From positions 1-6,237 of the forward strand of contig CARFEX010000057.1 of the NCBI GenBank assembly GCA_948971535.1: a DNA stretch of 6,237 nucleotides, written 5' to 3'. The notes under the pieces were generated by a model. That model worked only from the letters and a program-made list of their open reading frames with translations. It had not been told where the DNA came from and searched no databases. Made by a program: the position numbers and the translations under genes. This DNA comes from an uncultured Eubacteriales bacterium (lineage in GTDB: Bacteria > Bacillota > Clostridia > Christensenellales > UBA1242). Positions 1 to 6,003 of the stretch are shown here, in pieces; within the stretch, counting starts at the first letter, position 1; each line of letters opens with the position of its first letter.

Positions 1-10
1 ATACATATAT

Positions 11-45
11 AAAAAACAAAAACCCACCGAACTTTCGATGGATTT
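11..45 (-). terminator. Rho-independent terminator after the dacF-like gene
   Basis: On the minus strand, just past the TAA at 55-53, an 11-pair stem (bases 45-35 with 30-20, including two G-U pairs) encloses a four-base loop at 34-31. It is followed by a U-rich tract (complement of 22-11, eleven A and one C on the plus strand). Stem length and U-tract make this the most convincing terminator in the window. The plus strand also has a T-rich tract after the stem (43-54), so the element might stop convergent transcription as well. Confidence 0.85.
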
Positions 46-52
46 TTTATTT

Positions 53-1207
53 TTACCATGCTTCAACAATTCTATCAAAGCAGTCTTTGAGAGAAAGTTT
101 TTCTAGGTCTTCTTTTACTATTAAATCGATTTCCTTCTTTACTACACCGTCTTGAGATATAATTGCCTTTCCTACACTGTCACCGCTTTTTAATGGAGCT
201 TTGATATTTTCAGGGAGTTCAAATTCTACCTCATATCCGCTTTTAGCTCCCTTTTTGCTAACTACTGCAAAGTCTTCTGATGCATAGATATCTACTTTTT
301 CAATTTTGCCCTTTGTTACAGGAAGATTTTTTGTTACTACCTTGCTATCTACAAGTGTTTTGCTTTCAAAATTTGCAAAGCCATAATTGAAAAGCATTGA
401 AGCCTCGTTAAATCTCATTTGACTATTTTTAGCACCGACAACTACTGAAATTAAGTTCATATTATTTCTTTTTGCTGATGCTGAAAGGCAACAACCTGCC
501 TCGTTTGTAGAACCTGTTTTTCCGCCATTACACCCTTCATAATATTTGATAAGTCTATTTGTATTTACAAGTTCAGTTTTCCTGCCTGATGGATGTACAA
601 GTTCGTCCATCCAGACTGTGCTATATTTATGATAAAGGTCGTGTGATGACACTTCTTTTAAAAGTAGTGCACTGTCTTTTGCAGAAGAATATTGCTCTGG
701 TGCTGGAAGTCCTGTACAATTTACATAATTTGTATCTTGCATTCCAAGCTGCTCAGCTCTATTGTTCATCTTTATTGCAAAAGTTTTTTCGTTACCGCTT
801 ATATGCTCAGCAAGAGCTACTGAAGCATCATTGGCTGATGCCATAATTACACTACGGAGTAAATCTTCAGCACTGTATTCGACATACGGGTCAATAAACA
901 CCTGCGAGCCACCCATACCTGAAGCATTTTCGCTTGTAGTAATCATAGTGTCAAGTGCAAGATTTCCTGCATCAATTTCTTCAAGTGTTAAAAGTATAGT
1001 CATCATCTTTACCATACTAGCTACTGGCAAATGTTCTTTTTCATTTTTAGCATAAAGAACCTGTCCAGAAGAAACATCCATAAGACAAACTGATTTTGAT
1101 TGCAAATCTAAAGTATTTGTATCTGCAAAGGTCGGAACTGCTACATTTGCACAAAATGTTGTAGTAAGTATGCATAACATAATACCAAATATTAGAATTT
1201 TTTTCAT
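53..1207 (-). CDS. dacF: D-alanyl-D-alanine carboxypeptidase, DacF-like (penicillin-binding protein, S11 family)
   Basis: This is a secreted serine D,D-carboxypeptidase that removes the terminal D-Ala from peptidoglycan stem peptides and so limits cross-linking. The 384-residue protein starts with a signal peptide (KK, a hydrophobic core, probable cleavage after TFA at about residue 28). The three S11 active-site motifs are present: SMVK at 64-67 (nucleophile S64, K67), SAN at 124-126 and KTG at 230-232. Residues of about 285-365 form the beta-rich PBP5-type C-terminal domain. The last ~19 residues resemble the amphipathic helix that anchors such enzymes to the outer membrane face. Length matches Bacillus DacF (about 390 residues). 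The ATG start is fixed by an AAGGAG site eight bases upstream. The gene lies 53 bases after a SpoIIM-like gene, which favours a sporulation role as for B. subtilis dacF, a sigma-F gene. The family is certain; dacF rather than a vegetative dacA/dacB paralogue is inferred from context. Confidence 0.93.
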   Translation of the reverse strand: MKKILIFGIMLCILTTTFCANVAVPTFADTNTLDLQSKSVCLMDVSSGQVLYAKNEKEHLPVASMVKMMTILLTLEEIDAGNLALDTMITTSENASGMGGSQVFIDPYVEYSAEDLLRSVIMASANDASVALAEHISGNEKTFAIKMNNRAEQLGMQDTNYVNCTGLPAPEQYSSAKDSALLLKEVSSHDLYHKYSTVWMDELVHPSGRKTELVNTNRLIKYYEGCNGGKTGSTNEAGCCLSASAKRNNMNLISVVVGAKNSQMRFNEASMLFNYGFANFESKTLVDSKVVTKNLPVTKGKIEKVDIYASEDFAVVSKKGAKSGYEVEFELPENIKAPLKSGDSVGKAIISQDGVVKKEIDLIVKEDLEKLSLKDCFDRIVEAW

Positions 1208-1215
1208 AAAACATT

Positions 1216-1221
1216 CTCCTT
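1216..1221 (-). promoter_or_regulatory. Ribosome binding site of the dacF-like gene
   Basis: The minus strand reads AAAAAGGAG, then eight bases, then the ATG at 1207. This strong Shine-Dalgarno sequence settles the start codon, which is also the one that gives a complete signal peptide. Confidence 0.85.
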
Positions 1222-1230
1222 TTTAGAAAT

Positions 1231-1258
1231 AGTTTTTTCCAAAAGAAAGAAATTATGC
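1231..1258 (-). promoter_or_regulatory. Possible sigma-F-like promoter before the dacF-like gene
   Basis: In the 53-base gap the minus strand carries GCATA (1258-1254) and, 13 bases on, GGAAAAAACT (1240-1231). These resemble the sigma-F -35 (GYWTA) and -10 (GGNRANANTW) elements of Bacillus, but the spacer is about two bases shorter than usual and the -10 match is imperfect. Transcription would begin close to the ribosome site. B. subtilis dacF is sigma-F dependent, which makes the match suggestive. In AT-rich DNA it could easily be chance, and read-through from the SpoIIM-like gene is the alternative. Confidence 0.2.
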
Positions 1259-1260
1259 GT

Positions 1261-1863
1261 TTAAATAACCAAAATTACATTGACATTGAATATCACTAAA
1301 AGCATACTTTCAAACAAGCTTGCAACAAAGAGGCAAATAAAGGCTATAGCCAATATTTTTAATTTAACATTCCAGTTTATCCCTGAGCAAAAACTATTAC
1401 ATGGGCTTGAAAGACAAATATAGTAAAAATAAAAAATTATAAGAGCTAAAAGTTGGCAAGGCAAAGCTATAAGAAAAGATGCTATCACCCCTGAAAAACC
1501 ATACAACATAAACATAAGACAAAGGTTAAGCCCCAATAAGTAAGTTCTGTATGCTAGTAGTATAAAAGCAAGTGGCATACAAAATGGTGAAAGTGAAAAA
1601 AGTAGCAAAAGCAACAAAACCAAAATCATAGAAAGAAGTCGTGTGAAAAAGGAAGAATTTATTACTACACCACTTATGTCTACCACACCATAAGCTGGAG
1701 CACCATTTATAAATGGTGAATTATGACAGCGGACAGCAACAATGATTCCTGTTAACAATGATACAAGGAGCACAAATGCTAGTATTAAACATTTCACCTT
1801 GCTAGCTCTCAAACAATCACAAACATTGTCTTTTATATTTGAAAATATATTATTTCTTCTCAT
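1261..1863 (-). CDS. SpoIIM-like (stage II sporulation protein M family) membrane protein
   Basis: The 200-residue protein is very hydrophobic, with about five predicted membrane helices (25-44, 73-92, 94-120, 124-150, 168-196) after a short basic N-terminus. SpoIIM-family features are a first helix followed by a ~30-residue loop, then a polar-glycine core with R106, LLG at 109-111, YGFSG at 121-125 and LPCQ at 134-137. In B. subtilis SpoIIM forms the DMP complex with SpoIID and SpoIIP, which drives forespore engulfment by peptidoglycan remodelling. Synteny supports the call: spoIIM and dacF lie a few genes apart in Bacillus and Clostridia, and here a DacF-like gene follows by 53 bases. Eleven cysteines in 200 residues is unusual. 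There is no Shine-Dalgarno site before the ATG and a terminator lies just upstream, so expression may be independent of the mutL operon. Family membership is probable, not certain; a divergent membrane protein of unknown role is the alternative. Confidence 0.62.
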   Translation of the reverse strand: MRRNNIFSNIKDNVCDCLRASKVKCLILAFVLLVSLLTGIIVAVRCHNSPFINGAPAYGVVDISGVVINSSFFTRLLSMILVLLLLLLFSLSPFCMPLAFILLAYRTYLLGLNLCLMFMLYGFSGVIASFLIALPCQLLALIIFYFYYICLSSPCNSFCSGINWNVKLKILAIAFICLFVASLFESMLLVIFNVNVILVI

Positions 1864-1869
1864 GCTAAT

Positions 1870-1877
1870 AATGTACG
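1870..1877 (-). promoter_or_regulatory. Possible sigma-E-like -10 element before the SpoIIM-like gene
   Basis: The minus strand reads CGTACATT, one base off the sigma-E -10 consensus CATACANT, ending six bases before the ATG at 1863. B. subtilis spoIIM is a sigma-E gene. The expected -35 region falls in the T-tract of the upstream terminator and matches only weakly. If real, the transcript would be nearly leaderless, which would fit the missing ribosome site. Confidence 0.2.
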
Positions 1878-1888
1878 AATTTTGTCAT

Positions 1889-1913
1889 AAAAAAAGAACA
1901 GATAACCTGTCCT
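1889..1913 (-). terminator. Rho-independent terminator after the YnbB-family gene
   Basis: Six bases past the TAA at 1921-1919, the minus strand forms a 7-pair stem (AGGACAG at 1913-1907 with CTGTTCT at 1901-1895, one G-U pair) around a five-base loop. It is followed directly by a run of seven T (1895-1889). The stem is short and the strength moderate, so partial read-through into the SpoIIM-like gene is possible. It marks the likely end of the mutS-mutL-miaA-ynbB operon. Confidence 0.72.
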
Positions 1914-1918
1914 AATTT

Positions 1919-3127
1919 TTATTTATAGATTTCGTAAAGTTTTTCAGCAAAGATTTTTACATGTTCATAAGTTAATCCGCCTTGAAAGTATGCTATATAG
2001 GGTTTTTTGATTGGGCTATCACAACTAAGTTCTATTGACGCACCTCCTACAAAGGTTCCTGCTGCCATAATCACTTTATCTTCATAACCTGGCATTTCCC
2101 ATGGAAGTGGCGTTACATAACTATCTATTGGTGAGATGGCTTGAACTGTTTGAACAAACTTTACAAGTTCCTCTTCACTATTGAAAACCACTGACTTAAT
2201 AATGTCATATGCTCGCTCTTCACTTGTTGGAATAACTTTATAGCCCTTTTCTTCCATAACTTTTCCAACAAGCATAGCACCTTTAATAGATTGAGCCACA
2301 GTATGTGGAGCCATAAACAGCCCTTGATAAAACAATCTATACCCCTGCTCAAACGAGCCAACTTCAAGAAGTAATGATGGTGATGTAAAACGTGTGGCTA
2401 TTTTTTCTATTGCAAGTTTTGAGCCAACTATATATCCACCTGTTGGAGCAAGTCCACCGCCAGGATTTTTTATAAGCGAACCTACACAAACGTCAGCTCC
2501 AATATTTGTAGGTTCTTGTTTCTCCACAAACTCACCATAGCAATTATCAACTACTATAAATGCTTTAGGCAAAAGTTTTTTCACAAGTTCAAAAGCGGGT
2601 TTAAAATCTTCTACAGAAAAAGCTTTTCGTGAAGAATATCCTCTCGACCTTTGAAAAAAAACTACTTTTGGTTTGAGTTTTTTTAGTTTTTTTGTTAAGG
2701 TTTCTAGGTCAATAAAATCACCTTTTAAACCTACCTCTTGATATTTAATTCCAAAGTTTTCAAGTGAACCATTATCTTTGCCAAATAAAGTTTCTTTCAA
2801 AGTGTCATACAAACTACCTGTTGCAGACAAAATTGTATCGCCTGGTCTAAGCAAACCATACAATACAGTTGAAATTGCATGAGAACCGCATGTCATAAGT
2901 GGTGAAACAATGGCTGATTCTGTGCCAAATATATCAGCATATAGTTTAGCTAAAGTATCTCTCCCAACATCATCATAACCATAACCTGTTGTACCTGCAA
3001 AACATTGAGTTGAAACTTTGTTTTTGATAAAAGCATTCAAAACTTTTTTTTGATTATAATAAGCTATTTCGTCAACTATAGTAAACTGAGTTTTAAGTTC
3101 TTCTTCACATTTTATTAAGCTTTTCAT
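1919..3127 (-). CDS. ynbB: Methionine gamma-lyase / aluminium resistance (YnbB) family PLP-dependent enzyme
   Basis: This is a fold-type I pyridoxal-phosphate enzyme of the family annotated as methionine gamma-lyase or aluminium resistance protein, related to Cys/Met metabolism enzymes and presumably cytosolic. Residues numbered from the ATG at 3127 (402 residues): GYGYDDVGRDTL at about 48-59 near the N-terminus, a VVDNCYGEF segment at 192-200 whose D194 should contact the PLP ring nitrogen, and SLIKNPGGGLAPTGG at 217-231, with K220 the likely Schiff-base lysine. The exact substrate is not known for most members; a C-S lyase acting on sulfur amino acids is the usual inference. An in-frame GTG at 3133 would add two residues, but AGAGGAG sits five bases from the ATG and directly against the GTG, so ATG is preferred. 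That ATG overlaps the miaA stop as ATGA, implying translational coupling. The gene is intact despite three 7-8 base homopolymers around 2654-2693. Confidence 0.9.
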   Translation of the reverse strand: MKSLIKCEEELKTQFTIVDEIAYYNQKKVLNAFIKNKVSTQCFAGTTGYGYDDVGRDTLAKLYADIFGTESAIVSPLMTCGSHAISTVLYGLLRPGDTILSATGSLYDTLKETLFGKDNGSLENFGIKYQEVGLKGDFIDLETLTKKLKKLKPKVVFFQRSRGYSSRKAFSVEDFKPAFELVKKLLPKAFIVVDNCYGEFVEKQEPTNIGADVCVGSLIKNPGGGLAPTGGYIVGSKLAIEKIATRFTSPSLLLEVGSFEQGYRLFYQGLFMAPHTVAQSIKGAMLVGKVMEEKGYKVIPTSEERAYDIIKSVVFNSEEELVKFVQTVQAISPIDSYVTPLPWEMPGYEDKVIMAAGTFVGGASIELSCDSPIKKPYIAYFQGGLTYEHVKIFAEKLYEIYK

Positions 3128-4026
3128 TTCCACTCCTCTATTAATTTTGAGCTTTGTGTTTTTGCATTTTCAAAGTCAGTTGTATCAATGTAATTTACAT
3201 TGTCCATACCTCGCAAAAATGTCAGTTGTCTTTTGGCATAGTTACGAGAGTGCTGTTTTATAAGTTCTGACATTGTTTTATAATCTATTCTTTCCTCTAA
3301 AAATTCTACAACTTCCTTATATCCTATTGCTTTCATAGGTTGACTATCTTTTTTTGCACCTTGTTTTATCAAAGTTTTAACCTCATCCACAAGTCCAATT
3401 TCAAGCATTTTATCAACACGTAAATTTATTTTATCATAGAGAAGTTCTCTTGGTCTTATTAATGCAATTATTTTAAAGTCATACTCACAAAATTGCTTTG
3501 TCTGTTTTTCTCCAAAAGTAGCAATTTCAAAAGCACGTATTAAGCGATGTTTATTATTTTTATTTACTTTTTCGGCTATTTCAGGGTTAATTGAGTACAA
3601 TTTTTTAAGCATTTTTTCAAAACCTATCTCGGCTAGTTCTTTTTCAATTTTTTCTCTGAACTTTTGATTTTTTTGAGCTTCACCAAAGTTATATCCGTTT
3701 GTTAATGCTTTTACATAAAGTCCTGTACCACCTACTATGATTGGCAATTTGCCTTTTTGAGAAATTTCCTTTATTTTTTGTTTAGTTAAATTTACAAAGT
3801 CATACACTGTAAAATAATCATTTGCATGACAAATATCAATATTGTGATGTGGCACACCTTGCATTTCATTTTCTGTAACTTTTGCAGAGCCTATATCAAA
3901 TCCTTTATATACTTGCACTGAGTCAGCAGAAATTATCTCACCATTATATTTTTTGGCAAGAAATACACCCATATCTGTTTTTCCAACTCCTGTTGGCCCT
4001 AAAATGAATATTACTTTTTCTTTCAT
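3124..4026 (-). CDS. miaA: tRNA dimethylallyltransferase (tRNA A37 isopentenyltransferase)
   Basis: MiaA transfers the dimethylallyl group of DMAPP to N6 of adenosine 37 in tRNAs that read UNN codons, giving i6A37, which MiaB can methylthiolate. Counted from the ATG at 4026 (300 residues): the P-loop GPTGVGKT lies at 10-17, followed by the substrate-binding SADSVQVYKGFDIGSAK at 33-49 with D35 the likely catalytic base. GVPHHNIDI lies at 57-65, VGGTGLYVKAL at 98-108, the tRNA-contact segment NKHRLIRAFEI at 158-168, GYKEV at 235-239 and RNYAKRQLTFLR at 261-272. Length and motif order are normal. A TTG one codon upstream (4029) is a possible start, but the ATG forms a TGATG junction with the mutL stop, typical of reinitiation. 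No strong Shine-Dalgarno is visible, so translation probably depends on mutL. The 3' end overlaps ynbB by four bases. hfq, often the next gene in relatives, is not here. Confidence 0.97.
   Translation of the reverse strand: MKEKVIFILGPTGVGKTDMGVFLAKKYNGEIISADSVQVYKGFDIGSAKVTENEMQGVPHHNIDICHANDYFTVYDFVNLTKQKIKEISQKGKLPIIVGGTGLYVKALTNGYNFGEAQKNQKFREKIEKELAEIGFEKMLKKLYSINPEIAEKVNKNNKHRLIRAFEIATFGEKQTKQFCEYDFKIIALIRPRELLYDKINLRVDKMLEIGLVDEVKTLIKQGAKKDSQPMKAIGYKEVVEFLEERIDYKTMSELIKQHSRNYAKRQLTFLRGMDNVNYIDTTDFENAKTQSSKLIEEWK
3133..3139 (-). promoter_or_regulatory. Ribosome binding site deciding the ynbB start
   Basis: AGAGGAG on the minus strand, within the last codons of miaA, lies five bases before the ATG at 3127. 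It abuts the alternative GTG at 3133 with no usable spacing, which excludes the GTG as main start. Confidence 0.8.
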
Positions 4027-5990
4027 CAAACAATTCTTTTAAATATTTTTTCAAATTCTTTCTTAGTTATTACAAGTGTTACTGGTCTACCGTGTGGGCA
4101 AAGCATTACACCCTTTCTTATTTCTCCTATTAGGTACGCACATTCTTCCTTAGTAATATTATCACCTGCTTTTATAGCATGTTTGCAAGCATGTTGGCAA
4201 AGCTTATCATTTATAAAGTCACTCGCTTTATTTTTATACAAAGGAGTTTCAGCCAAAACTTCTTGGATGAATTTATCAAGTTTTAATTCACCCAAAGCAA
4301 GTGGTGTTGCACCTATTTCAAAGGAATAATTATCTTCTTCTTTAATATCAAAGCCTAAGGATTTAAGATGTGGTATTATTTCTGTTACATTATTATACTC
4401 TTTCGCTGATACTTTAAAACGGAATGGTATCATTAGTGGCTGTTTGTAAGCTTTGCTTTCATTTGTTGCTTTTACAAGCTTATCATATAACAGCCTTTCA
4501 TGTCCAGCATGTTGGTCTATAAAGTAAATAGCATCCTCATGTTCAATAACTATATAAGTTTTAAATACTGTACCTAGTATCTTCATTTCTGAATCTATAT
4601 CAGCTGAGATAAAACTTTCTTCCAATATCTTTTCATTTTCTCTTTTATTCTGGATTAGTGTTTTATTATTGATTATTTCTTTTCGGTATATTTCGTTATC
4701 ATTATCAAAGAATAATGGACCGCCCTTGCGATTGATTGGTACTTCACGCTCTTCAAGTTTCATACCTTCAAAATCAGGTCTTGGCTTTGGTGGAGCTTTT
4801 TCTGTTTCAGGTTCATGTTGATTTTTTGATAGAAAAGGAAGTGGCTCTTTTGTATCAACTAAATCTATTGACACATAACTTCTACCTTGTGATTGTGAAA
4901 GTGGCTCATCATTCTTTTTATATAATGGAGAAAATCCTTCCATATTATATTCACTATTCTGATTTGGTAAAGGTTCATCTTCTTCTGCCAAAAAGTTTGC
5001 TATCTGTCCGACAGATAAAAGTGCTTTTTCTACGGCTCTACGAACAAGTCCAAATATTTTGTTTGAATTTTCAAACTTAACTTCTCTTTTTGATGGATGC
5101 ACATTTACATCAACACAATCTGTAGGCAAAATCAAATTTAGTACATATATTGGAAATTTACCTTTCATGAGGAAGGACTCATAAACCCCTTGTACAGCTG
5201 AAGAAACCAAATAATTTTCTACATACCTACCATTTACAAAAAGTGTTTGATATGTTCTATTACTTTTTGAAAGTTTTGGTTTTGTTATAAAACCTTTTAA
5301 CTGATAACCATCTTCTTGATGGTCAACTTCTATAAGGTTTTCATACACCTCTCTTCCATATATTGTATAAATTATGTCTTGCATACCACATGGAGTTGTA
5401 TTATATACCATTTTGCCGTCTACATAATAGGTAAAAGCTATTTCGCTATGAGATAGCATAAATTTTTGAATAAGATGTGTTATTTCACTTTCCTCACTCT
5501 TTGGCTTTTTAAGAAATTTTGCTCTGGCTGGAGTATTATAAAATAAATCTTGGCATGTTATAGTTGTACCATTGCTTCTAGCAACTTCTTGAAGTGGTGA
5601 AAAAGAGCCTCCGTCTATTTTTATAGAATAGCCTATATCACTATCCTCTACTTTCGATGTCATTGACACATGGCATACTGATGCTATACTCGCTAGTGCC
5701 TCGCCTCTAAAACCAAGACTTGCTATACTATCAAGGTCTTCAATGCTTTTTATTTTGCTAGTAGCATGTGGCATAAATGCATTTTTCATATCATCTTTTT
5801 CTATTCCACAGCCATTATCTGTTATGATGATTGACTTTATTCCACCGTTTTCTATCTCAACAACTATTTTGCTTGCCCCTGCATCTATACTATTTTCTAC
5901 TAGTTCTTTTACTATTGATGCCGGCTTTTCTACAACCTCGCCTGCTGATATTCTATTAAAAACTCGTGGCTCTAAAAGATTTATTTTCAT
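4026..5990 (-). CDS. mutL: DNA mismatch repair protein MutL with C-terminal endonuclease
   Basis: MutL links mismatch recognition by MutS to strand removal. In most bacteria without MutH it nicks the new strand itself. The 654-residue protein opens with a GHKL ATPase domain: KELVENSIDAGA at 28-39 (E29 general base, N33 metal ligand), DNGCGI at 58-63, HATSKI at 75-80 and GFRGEAL at 93-99. The transducer domain runs to about 330, including NVHPSKREVKF at 296-306. A polar linker (about 335-462) precedes the dimerisation/endonuclease domain. Its metal motifs are visible: DQHAGHERLLYD at 492-503, ACKHAIKAG at 601-609, CPHGRP at 631-636 and FKR at 650-652. QPLMIP at 517-522 fits a beta-clamp binding motif. 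The last acidic position of the DQHA(X)2E(X)4E motif is D503 instead of E. The start is supported by AAGGGG seven bases upstream; the stop overlaps the miaA ATG. Activity as a nuclease is inferred from the motifs. Confidence 0.98.
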   Translation of the reverse strand: MKINLLEPRVFNRISAGEVVEKPASIVKELVENSIDAGASKIVVEIENGGIKSIIITDNGCGIEKDDMKNAFMPHATSKIKSIEDLDSIASLGFRGEALASIASVCHVSMTSKVEDSDIGYSIKIDGGSFSPLQEVARSNGTTITCQDLFYNTPARAKFLKKPKSEESEITHLIQKFMLSHSEIAFTYYVDGKMVYNTTPCGMQDIIYTIYGREVYENLIEVDHQEDGYQLKGFITKPKLSKSNRTYQTLFVNGRYVENYLVSSAVQGVYESFLMKGKFPIYVLNLILPTDCVDVNVHPSKREVKFENSNKIFGLVRRAVEKALLSVGQIANFLAEEDEPLPNQNSEYNMEGFSPLYKKNDEPLSQSQGRSYVSIDLVDTKEPLPFLSKNQHEPETEKAPPKPRPDFEGMKLEEREVPINRKGGPLFFDNDNEIYRKEIINNKTLIQNKRENEKILEESFISADIDSEMKILGTVFKTYIVIEHEDAIYFIDQHAGHERLLYDKLVKATNESKAYKQPLMIPFRFKVSAKEYNNVTEIIPHLKSLGFDIKEEDNYSFEIGATPLALGELKLDKFIQEVLAETPLYKNKASDFINDKLCQHACKHAIKAGDNITKEECAYLIGEIRKGVMLCPHGRPVTLVITKKEFEKIFKRIV

Positions 5991-5997
5991 ATTTCAT

Positions 5998-6003
5998 CCC
6001 CTT
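5998..6003 (-). promoter_or_regulatory. Ribosome binding site of mutL overlapping the mutS stop
   Basis: AAGGGG on the minus strand, seven bases before the mutL ATG, shares its two A bases with the mutS TAA (6004-6002). Ribosomes ending mutS therefore finish on the mutL loading site, suggesting coupled translation. An ATG at 5997-5995 is out of frame and too close to this site to be the start. Confidence 0.75.

Noticed and set aside
559..1055. Plus-strand open frames antisense to the dacF-like gene
   Set aside because: The minus-strand frame contains all three active-site motifs of the carboxypeptidase, so these are shadows.
1885..1890. ATGACA on the minus strand as a sigma-A -35 for the SpoIIM-like gene
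   Set aside because: It matches TTGACA at five of six bases, but at 16-18 bases spacing the -10 position falls on the start codon itself with no TATAAT-like sequence.
2161..2367. Second minus-strand open frame inside ynbB
   Set aside because: It is an out-of-frame reading of the intact lyase gene, with no ribosome site of its own and no motif.
4736..5080. Plus-strand open frame of 114 codons inside mutL
   Set aside because: It lies wholly antisense to a well-conserved gene, its translation is low-complexity hydrophobic with no recognisable motif, and AT-rich coding DNA commonly gives such open frames.
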